Source: Rheinheimera sp. SA_1 (GTDB taxonomy: Bacteria; Pseudomonadota; Gammaproteobacteria; Enterobacterales; Alteromonadaceae). Taken from it: DNA of 64,000 nucleotides. The notes under the pieces are model-generated. The model saw nothing but the letters and a program-made list of their open reading frames with translations. It did not search any database and was not told the DNA's origin. Location: assembly GCF_001669775.1 (NCBI RefSeq), contig NZ_LXWK01000016.1, forward strand, positions 620,001 through 684,000, given 5' to 3'. The position numbers and the translations under genes are program-made. Every line of letters starts with the position of its first letter. Within the stretch, counting starts at the first letter, position 1. This document shows positions 27,666 to 35,825 of the stretch, piece by piece.

Positions 27666-28577
27666 ATGAAGGTCAATTGGCAAGGTGTTTATCCAGCGGT
27701 CAGTACGCAGTTTCATTCGGATCAGTCGCTGGATTTAGATGCCAGTCAGCAGATGTTGGATCGGCTGATCAATGAGGGTGTGCATGGCATTATCGTCTGC
27801 GGTACCGTCGGTGAAAACTGCTCGTTATCCGCCGCTGAAAAACGTCAGGTGCTTACTGCAGCCCAAGAAGTGGTCAAAGGCCGGGTGCCACTGATTTCCG
27901 GTGTCGCCGAAACCACCACCGCCCTAGCAGCCAGTTATGCCAAAGATGCTGAAAAAATCGGCATTGATGGCCTGATGGTGTTACCGGGTATGGTGTATAA
28001 ATCACAGCCGCATGAAGCCATTCACCATTTATTGCAAGTAGCGAAAAACACCGCACTACCGGTGATGGTCTATAACAACCCGGTGTCGTACAGCGTGGAT
28101 ATTTCGCTCGATAGTATGGCCATTCTGGCAGAGCAGCCGAATATTGTGGCGGTGAAAGAATCAACCGAAGATACCCGTCGCATTAGCGAGTTATACAACC
28201 GTTTTGGCGACCGTTTTACCGTGTTCAGCGGCGTCGATGATATTGCACTGGAAAGCCTGATGCTCGGCGCCACCGGCTGGATTTCTGGTTTAACCAACGT
28301 GTTCCCACAAGAATCAGTGGCCATTTATAACCTGGCCAAACAAGGTCGTTACGCTGAAGCTTTGACCATCTGGCGTTGGTTCTTGCCCCTGCTACGCCTC
28401 GATACCATTCCAACTTTGGTGCAATGCATCAAGCTGGCTGAGCAACTGGCTGGTCGTGGTTCAGAGACCGTACGCGCGCCAAGACTGCCTTTAACTGGTC
28501 TGGAGCGGCAGCGGGTGGAAACTTTGTTCGCCGAAGCCATACTCACGCGTCCTGACCTTCGCAAATTCAGTCAATAA
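27666..28577 (+). CDS. 1-Pyrroline-4-hydroxy-2-carboxylate deaminase (DapA/NAL family)
   Basis: 303 aa TIM-barrel aldolase-type enzyme. The Schiff-base lysine is in NIVAVKESTED (about residue 163), the tyrosine in PVMVYNNPVSY (about 135), and the phosphate-loop equivalent reads CGTVGENCSL where DapA has GTTGE. In this context the likely reaction is deamination of 1-pyrroline-4-hydroxy-2-carboxylate to 2,5-dioxopentanoate. Without the neighbours it would be called a dihydrodipicolinate synthase family protein. AAGGAG stands before the ATG. The epimerase gene follows after about 105 bp. Confidence 0.8.
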   Translation: MKVNWQGVYPAVSTQFHSDQSLDLDASQQMLDRLINEGVHGIIVCGTVGENCSLSAAEKRQVLTAAQEVVKGRVPLISGVAETTTALAASYAKDAEKIGIDGLMVLPGMVYKSQPHEAIHHLLQVAKNTALPVMVYNNPVSYSVDISLDSMAILAEQPNIVAVKESTEDTRRISELYNRFGDRFTVFSGVDDIALESLMLGATGWISGLTNVFPQESVAIYNLAKQGRYAEALTIWRWFLPLLRLDTIPTLVQCIKLAEQLAGRGSETVRAPRLPLTGLERQRVETLFAEAILTRPDLRKFSQ

Positions 28578-28599
28578 AATTTAATACAAAAACAACTAA

Positions 28600-28626
28600 G
28601 ACGCCCTGACTTTAGTTCCGGGCGTC
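28600..28626. repeat. Hairpin between deaminase and epimerase genes
   Basis: GACGCCC (28600-28606) and GGGCGTC (28620-28626) flank a 13-nt loop, with no T-run after. It lies inside the presumed operon and could stabilise or process the mRNA, rather than end it. Confidence 0.45.
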
Positions 28627-28681
28627 ATTGCCAGATCAGCAATTTGGCGTCAAACCAAGGTTTAAAATTAGGAGCAGTGAT

Positions 28682-29683
28682 ATGAAACAAGGCACGTTTT
28701 TTTGTATCGACGCCCACACCTGTGGCAATCCGGTGCGGTTGGTGACTTCAGGTCATCCGGCACTGCGCGGTAGCACTATGGGTGAAAAAAGGCTGGATTT
28801 TATCGAGCGTTTTGATTGGATCCGTCAGGCGTTGATGTTCGAACCCCGTGGCCACGACATGATGTCAGGCGCTTTTTTGTATCCGCCTTGCTCCGAAAAC
28901 GCTGACTTTTCGATCTTGTTTATTGAAACCTCCGGCTGCCTGCCCATGTGTGGCCATGGCACCATCGGTACTGTCACCGCAGCATTGGAAGCCGGTCTGG
29001 TGAAACCTAAAATCGAAGGCAAACTGATCATCGACGTGCCTGCCGGGCAGTTGCAAGTGGAATATCAGCGCCAGGGCGATAAAGTTACGGCAGTGAAAAT
29101 TTTTAATATTCCCTCTTTTTTATATGCCAAAGATGTCGAATTTGAAGCACCGGAACTTGGCTGGTTAAAAATGGACATCGCTTATGGCGGCAATTTTTAC
29201 GGCATTATTGAACCTCAGGGCAAATTTAAAGGTGTTGATCAGCACAGTGCTGCTGAGCTTTTACGCTGGAGCCCACAAGTACGGGACGCAGCCCGCAAAG
29301 TCATAGATTGCGTGCATCCGCTAGACAACAAAGTACGCGGCTTGTCTCATCTGCTATGGACTGGCGTGCCCAAACACAGTTCATCCAGCGCCGCCAATGC
29401 GGTGTTTTATGGTGACAAAGCCATTGACCGATCGCCTTGTGGCACCGGCACGTCCGCCAGAATGGCGCAGTTATTTGCCAAAGATTTACTGCAGCCGGGG
29501 GATAAGTTCGTGCACGAAAGTTTTATCGGCAGTCAATTTACCGGCACCATCGAAGGCGTGACCGAAGTTGCCGGTATCCCGGCAATATTACCCGGTATCG
29601 AAGGCTGGGCGCAGGTGTTTGGCGCCAATCAAATCACCGTCGATGACAACGACCCTTATGCTTATGGTTTTCAGGTAATTTAA
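28682..29683 (+). CDS. 4-Hydroxyproline 2-epimerase
   Basis: 333 aa from the ATG at 28682 (AGGAG site 8 nt upstream). It belongs to the proline racemase family, with both catalytic cysteines present: Cys90 in PMCGHGTIG and Cys253 in SPCGTGTSARMA. That Cys/Cys pair marks racemases and epimerases as opposed to the Cys/Thr dehydratases. It interconverts trans-4-hydroxy-L-proline and cis-4-hydroxy-D-proline, the entry step of the pathway encoded here. The next gene starts one base after its stop. Confidence 0.87.
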   Translation: MKQGTFFCIDAHTCGNPVRLVTSGHPALRGSTMGEKRLDFIERFDWIRQALMFEPRGHDMMSGAFLYPPCSENADFSILFIETSGCLPMCGHGTIGTVTAALEAGLVKPKIEGKLIIDVPAGQLQVEYQRQGDKVTAVKIFNIPSFLYAKDVEFEAPELGWLKMDIAYGGNFYGIIEPQGKFKGVDQHSAAELLRWSPQVRDAARKVIDCVHPLDNKVRGLSHLLWTGVPKHSSSSAANAVFYGDKAIDRSPCGTGTSARMAQLFAKDLLQPGDKFVHESFIGSQFTGTIEGVTEVAGIPAILPGIEGWAQVFGANQITVDDNDPYAYGFQVI

Positions 29684-29684
29684 T

Positions 29685-31199
29685 ATGCAACCTACTAACA
29701 CTTTGTTCCCTGCGCATACTGGTCAGCACTATCTGGCAGGTCAATGGCAAGCTTTAGTACCGGATTTTTTCCCTGCGATCAATGCCACAACTTTTGAAGC
29801 GATGCCATGGCGGTTTGCTGATTGTCAAAATGACGAACTGATCCAGGCCTGTCAGGCGGCAGCTGCGGCATTTATCGAATATCGCGCCCGCAGCGCCAAG
29901 GATCGTGCTGACTTTTTGCGGCAAATCAGCGCGCAGTTAAAAGAACACAGCGCAGAACTTTTGCAAGTCACCGCGCTGGAAACTGCTTTGCCGACAGCCC
30001 GGCTGCAAGGCGAACTGAACCGCACTTGTTTGCAACTGGAGATGTTTGCCAGCAATCTTGAAACAACGCTGCAAGCAGCCATTTGCCAGCAGCATGCAGA
30101 TCCGCAAAGTACTCCGCCTAAAGCTGCGTTAACCCTGACGCAAATACCGCTGGGGCCAGTCGCGGTGTTCGCCGCCAGCAATTTTCCGCTGGCGTTTAGC
30201 GTGGCCGGTGGTGATACCGCCTCGGCGCTGGCTGCAGGTTGCCCGGTGATTGTCAAAGCACACAGCGCCCATCCGGCGACTAGTGAATGGGTGATGCGGG
30301 CGATTGAAAAAGCCATCCGCATTTGTAACATGCCAGCGGCCGTGGTGAGTTTGTTGCAAGCCAAGTCCTATGCCATCAGCCATCAATTGGTACAGCAGCC
30401 AGAAATTAAAGCAGCTGCTTTTACCGGCTCGATGCGGGTTGGCATGGCACTACGCCAATCCATCAATCAAAGACCTGATCCAATACCATTTTACGCCGAG
30501 CTTGGCAGCTTAAACCCGCAACTGATCTTGCCGGAACTTAGCAGCGAAGTTGCACCTGTATTGGCACAACAATTGGTGGCATCAACCACCGGCTCCGGCG
30601 GCCAGTTGTGTACCAAACCTGGCTTGTGGTTAGTGCCACAAACCGCTGCAGGCGAACAGCTGCTGGTAACTGCGACTGCAGCCATCAGCCAAATTCCTGC
30701 GCAAAGTTTATTGCACCCAGGCATTTTCCAAAGTTATCAGACGGGCGCAGAACATCGTGCCGAACATGCCACGTTGATTGCTAAAGGTGCCAGTGCTGAA
30801 CGTCAGGCGCAGGCCCTGCTTTACAGTTGCACGTTGGCGGAATTTAAACAAAGACCCCAATTGCAGGAAGAAATTTTCGGCCCCTGCGCTTTGGCCATCC
30901 GCTACCAGTCGCTCGCTGAACTTGAAGACTTTGTTTCAACGTTGCCAGGCCAGCTCTGTGCATCCTTGCATGCATTTGACGCAACAAAGCCAGAGCACCA
31001 GCAACTTCGACAGCAGTTGGCTTACCACACCGGCCGATTGATTATCGGTCAGATGCCAACCGGCGTCGAAGTTTGCCCGGCAATGCAACATGGCGGCCCT
31101 TTTCCGGCATCGACTGACCTTCGCACTACCTCGGTTGGCCTTGCTGCATTGCAACGATTTTTGCGGCCGCTGTGCCAGCAAAATTATCCAGATCAGTAA
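29685..31199 (+). CDS. Alpha-ketoglutaric semialdehyde dehydrogenase (2,5-dioxovalerate dehydrogenase)
   Basis: 504 aa aldehyde dehydrogenase superfamily protein. The catalytic cysteine is in GSGGQLCTKPGL, the general-base glutamate in FYAELGSLNPQ, and the Rossmann turn is AAAFTGSMRVG. The form GQLCTKPG is typical of 2,5-dioxovalerate dehydrogenases. It oxidises 2,5-dioxopentanoate to 2-oxoglutarate, the last step of hydroxyproline breakdown. It is immediately downstream of the epimerase and is closed by a terminator at 31252. Confidence 0.85.
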   Translation: MQPTNTLFPAHTGQHYLAGQWQALVPDFFPAINATTFEAMPWRFADCQNDELIQACQAAAAAFIEYRARSAKDRADFLRQISAQLKEHSAELLQVTALETALPTARLQGELNRTCLQLEMFASNLETTLQAAICQQHADPQSTPPKAALTLTQIPLGPVAVFAASNFPLAFSVAGGDTASALAAGCPVIVKAHSAHPATSEWVMRAIEKAIRICNMPAAVVSLLQAKSYAISHQLVQQPEIKAAAFTGSMRVGMALRQSINQRPDPIPFYAELGSLNPQLILPELSSEVAPVLAQQLVASTTGSGGQLCTKPGLWLVPQTAAGEQLLVTATAAISQIPAQSLLHPGIFQSYQTGAEHRAEHATLIAKGASAERQAQALLYSCTLAEFKQRPQLQEEIFGPCALAIRYQSLAELEDFVSTLPGQLCASLHAFDATKPEHQQLRQQLAYHTGRLIIGQMPTGVEVCPAMQHGGPFPASTDLRTTSVGLAALQRFLRPLCQQNYPDQ

Positions 31200-31251
31200 G
31201 ATAACGCTGTCAATGTCGAATTTTCCAGCAATCGCTGGTGAATTTTTAACA

Positions 31252-31280
31252 AAAGGCTGGCAGCGGCTAGCCTTTTTTTT
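31252..31280 (+). terminator. Intrinsic terminator after the dioxovalerate dehydrogenase gene
   Basis: AAAGGCTGGC, loop AGCG, GCTAGCCTTT with one G-U pair, then a run ending in eight T. It separates the catabolic operon from the GntR gene 45 bp further on, so the regulator has its own promoter or depends on readthrough. Confidence 0.88.
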
Positions 31281-31324
31281 GGTAGTCAGTACACTGGTTA
31301 CATTTACTGGCAACCAAGAAAGTT

Positions 31325-31984
31325 ATGGCACTCGAATTTAAAACCCGAACCCAGGTCGTCGTCGAAGCAATTCGCTCGCAAATTTTATCCGGTCAGATCA
31401 AAGCCGGCGAACCCTTGCGTCAGGCAGCCTTGGCTGAACAGCTGAATGTCAGCCGAATTCCAATCCGCGAAGCGTTACTGCAACTTGAAGCCGAAGGTTT
31501 AGTAAAGTTCGAACCGCATAAAGGCGCCACGGCCACTGAAATCAGTCCGGAGCTGATAGACGAGTTGTTTGAACTGCGGGCCTTACTTGAGGCCGATTTG
31601 CTGGCACGTTCTATTCCGCTGCTAACCGAAAACGATTTAAACCAGGCTGAACAAACATTGGCAAGGCTGGATGCTGCATTGCAAAGCCCTGATCACGCCA
31701 ATCTATGGCCGACACTCAATACCGAATTCCACAGCTGTCTGTATAAAGCGACGCGGCCGCAAAGCTATGAAATTGTTGGTAATCTGAATAAAAATGCCGA
31801 CCGTTATATCCGGATGCACCTGCAACTGGCTGGTGGCATTCAAAAAGCCAGCTCAGAGCACCAGCGGTTATTAGATTTGTGTCGTAAGCGTGATGTCAAA
31901 GGCGCTTGTGCTGAACTGACCAGCCATATTCTGCATGCCAAAGACGAAATTAAACAATTTCTGATGCGTCAGGGCAGTAATTAG
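31325..31984 (+). CDS. GntR family transcriptional regulator, FCD (FadR) subfamily
   Basis: 219 aa. The N-terminal winged helix (residues 1-70) has the GntR signature AALAEQLNVSRIPIREALLQLEAEGL. The C-terminal all-helical FCD ligand-binding domain includes ELFELRALLEADL, with acid and histidine residues (ASSEHQRLLDL) typical of its metal site. It probably represses the hydroxyproline cluster in the absence of substrate, through the palindrome at 27583-27594. It lies at the end of the cluster in the same direction. Confidence 0.87.
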   Translation: MALEFKTRTQVVVEAIRSQILSGQIKAGEPLRQAALAEQLNVSRIPIREALLQLEAEGLVKFEPHKGATATEISPELIDELFELRALLEADLLARSIPLLTENDLNQAEQTLARLDAALQSPDHANLWPTLNTEFHSCLYKATRPQSYEIVGNLNKNADRYIRMHLQLAGGIQKASSEHQRLLDLCRKRDVKGACAELTSHILHAKDEIKQFLMRQGSN

Positions 31985-32028
31985 GCTGTTGATTTGCAAC
32001 AAATTGCATACCCGATGACAGTGCCAGT

Positions 32029-32059
32029 GTCCGATGACGCTGCGCTTATCGGACCTACG
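32029..32059 (+). repeat. REP-like palindromic repeat, copy 1
   Basis: GTCCGAT and ATCGGAC (32029-32035, 32048-32054) flank GACGCTGCGCTT and are followed by CTACG. The layout, a variable stem around a conserved GCGCTNCGCTTA-like core with a CTAC tail, is shared with two copies at 50713-50793. Confidence 0.65.
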
Positions 32060-32092
32060 GCCTTTATCTACGAACTACTTTGATATGCATAA

Positions 32093-32201
32093 TGGCGATG
32101 AAAGGTCAGGCATAAGCAGACCGTCTGTGGCATGGATGCCGCAGCATAGCCCCCATGGATGGGTTCACGGCGCGTCTGCGTTGCCTGTCCTTTCATCACC
32201 A
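32093..32201. repeat. 109-bp palindromic element upstream of trkH
   Basis: Outer arms TGGCGATGAAAGG and CCTTTCATCACCA match at 12 of 13 positions. They continue inward with CAGGCA/TGCCTG and GCAGAC/GTCTGC, and the centre has the small palindromes GGCATGGATGCC and CCCCATGGATGGG. It has no coding capacity. It looks like a second family of foldback repeat, adjacent to the REP-like copy. It occupies most of the 322-bp gap between the GntR gene and trkH. Confidence 0.6.
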
Positions 32202-32306
32202 AAGCTAACACCAATCCTCTATCCAAAAATCTTAATACAATCTTGATAACCCCCCACCCCGGCAAACAGTACCATTAACACATCCACCGCTGCCGTAACG
32301 TCCCCC

Positions 32307-33791
32307 ATGAGTACAACATTTTATCCCGAGCTTGCGAAATCCACCCATAGCCGTTTTTTAATATACCGGGTACTGGGTTATTTATTGCTGATGCTGGCTG
32401 GTATCAAAATGGCCGCAGTTTTGGTGGCAGTTTTTTACCACGAAAGTATTTTCTGGGTGTTTTTAAGCAGTGCCACTGGTACCGCAGTTGTTGGTTATTC
32501 GCTGGTGTACAAAGGCCGTTTTGCCAGTGACATGAAAAGTCGGCAGTTGTTTTTATTGACCACGTTAAGTTGGCTCAGTCTCTGTTTGTTTGCGTCTATT
32601 CCAATTTGGCTGATTTTGCCCAACTGCAGTTTTACCGACGCCTGGTTTGAAACCGTTTCCGCCGTTACCACTACCGGCTCGACGGTCTTTGCCGGTTTAG
32701 ACCATATGCCAAAAGGCCTGTTGTTCTGGCGCGCCGTGCTGAACTGGATTGGCGGCATCGGGATTATTGTGATGGCAATTGCGGTGTTACCGGCGCTGAA
32801 AATCGGCGGCATGCGGTTATTTAAAACCGAAAGTTCCGACACCTCAGATAAAATTTTGCCACGTAGCTCCAGCTTATCGACGGCCATCGCGCTGGTTTAT
32901 TTGGTGCTGAGCGTCTGCACCATGCTCAGTTATTATGTGGGCGGCATGACCGGGTTTGACGCCATCACCCACGCCATGAGCACCGTTGCCACCGGCGGTT
33001 TCGCCAATTACGACGCATCATTTGGTGTCTACAAATCACAACCCCATATTTATTGGATCAGCAGCTTTTTTATGCTGGCCGCTGCGCTGCCATTTGTACT
33101 TTTTGTCAGTATGGTGAAAGGCCATCGCCAGGCCTTGTGGCTGGATCCACAAGTGCGGGCGTTTTTGAGCATTGTACTGGTAGCGACTCTGCTGCTGACC
33201 TTCTACCAGGTGAGCCAGAACGACCGGAACTGGTTTGATGCTTTGACCCACAGCTTGTTTAATGTGGTGTCGATTATCACCACTTGTGGTTATGCCTCAG
33301 AGGACTATACCTTGTGGGGCAACCTCGCCATTATGCTGTTTTTTTACCTGACCTTTGCCGGCGCATGTTCGGGCTCGACTTCTGGTGGCTTAAAAATCTT
33401 TCGCATCCAGTTGGCGGCGTTATTACTGGTCAAACAAATGAAATTACTGGTACATCCCAAAGCAGTCTGGGTTCAAAAATATGGTAATAAAACTGTGGAT
33501 GATCAGTTGCTTGGCACAGTGTTGGCGTTTTGTTTTGTTTACTTTGCCACTATCGCCTTTCTGGCGATGGCGTTATCCTTTTATGATTTAGATTTAGTCA
33601 CCGCAGTCACCGGTGCTGCGACGGCTGTCGCGAATGTCGGCCCAGGTCTTGGCAGCATTATTGGCCCGGCCGGTAATTTTTCCAGTTTGCCGGATGGTGC
33701 GAAATGGTGGTTAAGTCTGGGGATGTTGATGGGCCGGCTGGAAATTCTGACCTTGCTGATTCTGTTTACTCCTTCTTATTGGCGTTATTAA
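32307..33791 (+). CDS. TrkH family potassium uptake protein
   Basis: 494 aa integral membrane protein made of four M-P-M repeats. The four selectivity-filter glycine regions are recognisable as TTTGSTVF, ATGGFANYD, TTCGYASED and ANVGPGLG. It takes up K+ at the inner membrane and normally needs a cytosolic TrkA-type RCK subunit, which is not encoded next to it. A KdpD-like kinase follows after 15 bp and a response regulator next, so its expression or activity may be tied to that pair. Assignment as TrkH over KtrB rests on length. Confidence 0.85.
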   Translation: MSTTFYPELAKSTHSRFLIYRVLGYLLLMLAGIKMAAVLVAVFYHESIFWVFLSSATGTAVVGYSLVYKGRFASDMKSRQLFLLTTLSWLSLCLFASIPIWLILPNCSFTDAWFETVSAVTTTGSTVFAGLDHMPKGLLFWRAVLNWIGGIGIIVMAIAVLPALKIGGMRLFKTESSDTSDKILPRSSSLSTAIALVYLVLSVCTMLSYYVGGMTGFDAITHAMSTVATGGFANYDASFGVYKSQPHIYWISSFFMLAAALPFVLFVSMVKGHRQALWLDPQVRAFLSIVLVATLLLTFYQVSQNDRNWFDALTHSLFNVVSIITTCGYASEDYTLWGNLAIMLFFYLTFAGACSGSTSGGLKIFRIQLAALLLVKQMKLLVHPKAVWVQKYGNKTVDDQLLGTVLAFCFVYFATIAFLAMALSFYDLDLVTAVTGAATAVANVGPGLGSIIGPAGNFSSLPDGAKWWLSLGMLMGRLEILTLLILFTPSYWRY

Positions 33792-33806
33792 CATGACCTT
33801 ATTTAC

Positions 33807-35144
33807 ATGACTTGGTTTGCTCGCGAAAAATTAGGCAAAACAACGGCACTGGCTGGCACTGTGGTCATTCCGGTATTGATTACCGTACTGCTGTTGCCAC
33901 TGCGCGACTTTATCAGCCCGACCGACGTCGCTATGCTGCAATTGGTGTGGATTGCCTGGATGGCGCAGCAATTTGGTAAAAGCTGGGCTATCGCGACAAC
34001 GGTGCTTTGTGTTGGCTTACTGAACTGGTGTTTTGTCGCGCCTTATTACACCTTGCACGTCGACGATTCCAGCAATCTGATTAGTTTTCTGGTGATGTTA
34101 AGCTTAGGTATTTTTATCAGCTATCTGTCGGATCAAAATCAGCGCCGCCTGCATAAAACCCGCCTCGCCATGTCGCAAATGCGCGCTATGTATATGCTGG
34201 CTAAAGGCGTGAATTCCTACAGTGACTGGTCGGCGCAGTGCCAATATGCAGCAAGGCTGCTGACCCGCCGTTTAAAAGCGACCGTGGTATTGGAACCCAG
34301 TGCAACACCGCCACAGCAAGTTGTCGGTCAGATAGTATTGCCACTGGGCCAACCAAAAGTTGCAGGCTGGATGCTACTGCAACAAGATGTGTATCGACGC
34401 CATCAGCCGCTCATTCATGCCGCACAGTCGCTGCTCAGCCAAAGCGCCAGTAACGTGCAACTGCAACAACAAGCACAACAACAACAGTTGCAGATGGAAC
34501 TGGAGCAACACCGCGCCATGTTGCTGCGCTCGTTATCCCACGATTTACGCACCCCACTCGCTACCATTATGGGTGCTTCCAGTATGCTGGCCGATACTGA
34601 TGTGCCGCTAACTCTTGATCAGCGGCAGCAGCAAGCCGCCAATATTTATCAGCAAAGCAAATTGCTGGACTTACATTTTGAAAAAGTGCTGGAGCTGAGT
34701 AAAGCGCAGCTAAGTAGCGACAGCCTGCAGTTTACAAGCTTTAGCTCTGACGAACTGATTGCCGGGGCACTGGCCCGCAGGCCGGACTTAACCGCAATAG
34801 TGCGGGCAGATTTTCAACTCTGCGCACCGCTACAGCTATCCGGTAACCTTGATTTACTGGAAATCGCGCTGGCCAATATGCTGGAAAACGCGGTGAAATA
34901 TGGCCAGGCACCTTTTGAATTGCAACTGAGTGCGCAAACTCAGTCATCCACCGGTCAATACAGCCTGCAGCTCAGCCATCCGCTGGCGTCGCAAAACAAA
35001 GCAATACCGGATCGCAGCCATGGTTTAGGGACTTTAATTTGCCAGACGGTGGCAGCTTTACATCAGGGGCAATTCCGGTTGCTGTTGCCCACTTCTGTGC
35101 ATGCGGCAACTCAGGTCAACGCAACATTGGAGTGGCGTGCATGA
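33807..35144 (+). CDS. KdpD-like sensor histidine kinase, short form
   Basis: 445 aa. It begins with the four-helix DUF4118 membrane domain (about residues 14-112) and lacks the large N-terminal KdpD and Usp domains of enteric KdpD (about 890 aa). A GAF-like segment and a Q-rich helix follow. The phospho-histidine is in RSLSHDLRTPLATIMG (about residue 247) and the N-box is ANMLENAVKYGQ. A G2-like SHGLGTLIC is present, but the usual DxGxG aspartate of the G1 box is not recognisable. It overlaps the regulator gene by ATGA. No kdpFABC genes are in the window. Confidence 0.85.
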   Translation: MTWFAREKLGKTTALAGTVVIPVLITVLLLPLRDFISPTDVAMLQLVWIAWMAQQFGKSWAIATTVLCVGLLNWCFVAPYYTLHVDDSSNLISFLVMLSLGIFISYLSDQNQRRLHKTRLAMSQMRAMYMLAKGVNSYSDWSAQCQYAARLLTRRLKATVVLEPSATPPQQVVGQIVLPLGQPKVAGWMLLQQDVYRRHQPLIHAAQSLLSQSASNVQLQQQAQQQQLQMELEQHRAMLLRSLSHDLRTPLATIMGASSMLADTDVPLTLDQRQQQAANIYQQSKLLDLHFEKVLELSKAQLSSDSLQFTSFSSDELIAGALARRPDLTAIVRADFQLCAPLQLSGNLDLLEIALANMLENAVKYGQAPFELQLSAQTQSSTGQYSLQLSHPLASQNKAIPDRSHGLGTLICQTVAALHQGQFRLLLPTSVHAATQVNATLEWRA

Positions 35145-35815
35145 CTTTACAGGCATTGATTATTGAAGACGATCTGGCGGTACAGAGTTTTTTGCAGACC
35201 TTATTACAAAGCCAGAATTTTCACCTACAAAGTACCGGCAGCGGCCAGACCGGACTACAGATCCTGAGCAGCCAGACTTTTGATTTGGTATTGCTGGATT
35301 TAGGTCTCGCCGATCTGGACGGCCAACAAGTGCTGCAACAGCTTCGCCAGTGGACCGCAGTGCCGGTGATTGTGATTTCGGCGCGTGGCAAAGAGCAAGA
35401 CAAAATTCAGGCACTGGACGCTGGCGCCAACGACTACATCACCAAGCCTTTTAGTGCCGGCGAGTTATTGGCACGCATTCGAGCGGCTTTGCGCCAACAT
35501 CAGGGCACAGTGCAAACCTTGCAGTTTGGTAATGTGCTGATTGACCCGGTACAACGGCAAATCAGCAAAGGCGGCGTCCCGCTGCACCTGACCAAAACCG
35601 AATATGATATTTTGATGTTGTTATTACGTCATGCTGGGAATGTATTGACCCACAATCAGATTTTGCGCCAGGTCTGGGGCGAAATGTATCAGGGACGGCC
35701 AGAGTATGTGCGGGTGCATGTGGCCACACTGCGGCAGAAAATCGAAGATAATCCGGCAACGCCACAGTTCATAAAAACCGAGGCTGGCGTAGGCTACCGT
35801 TTTAACAGTCAATAA
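35141..35815 (+). CDS. KdpE-like response regulator (OmpR family)
   Basis: 224 aa from the ATG at 35141; a longer in-frame opening lies inside the kinase gene. The receiver domain has the acidic pair in IIEDD, the phospho-accepting Asp in VLLDLGLADLDG and the switch lysine in YITKPFSAGEL. The winged-helix output domain (from about residue 127) ends GVGYRFN. It is the partner of the upstream kinase; the genes it controls probably include potassium transport, inferred from trkH in the same operon. Confidence 0.9.
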   Translation: MTLQALIIEDDLAVQSFLQTLLQSQNFHLQSTGSGQTGLQILSSQTFDLVLLDLGLADLDGQQVLQQLRQWTAVPVIVISARGKEQDKIQALDAGANDYITKPFSAGELLARIRAALRQHQGTVQTLQFGNVLIDPVQRQISKGGVPLHLTKTEYDILMLLLRHAGNVLTHNQILRQVWGEMYQGRPEYVRVHVATLRQKIEDNPATPQFIKTEAGVGYRFNSQ

Positions 35816-35825
35816 GCCATCAGCG

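Noticed and set aside
29852-30364. 170-aa minus-strand open frame
   Set aside because: It is antisense to the aldehyde dehydrogenase gene, with cysteine/serine-rich composition and no domain.
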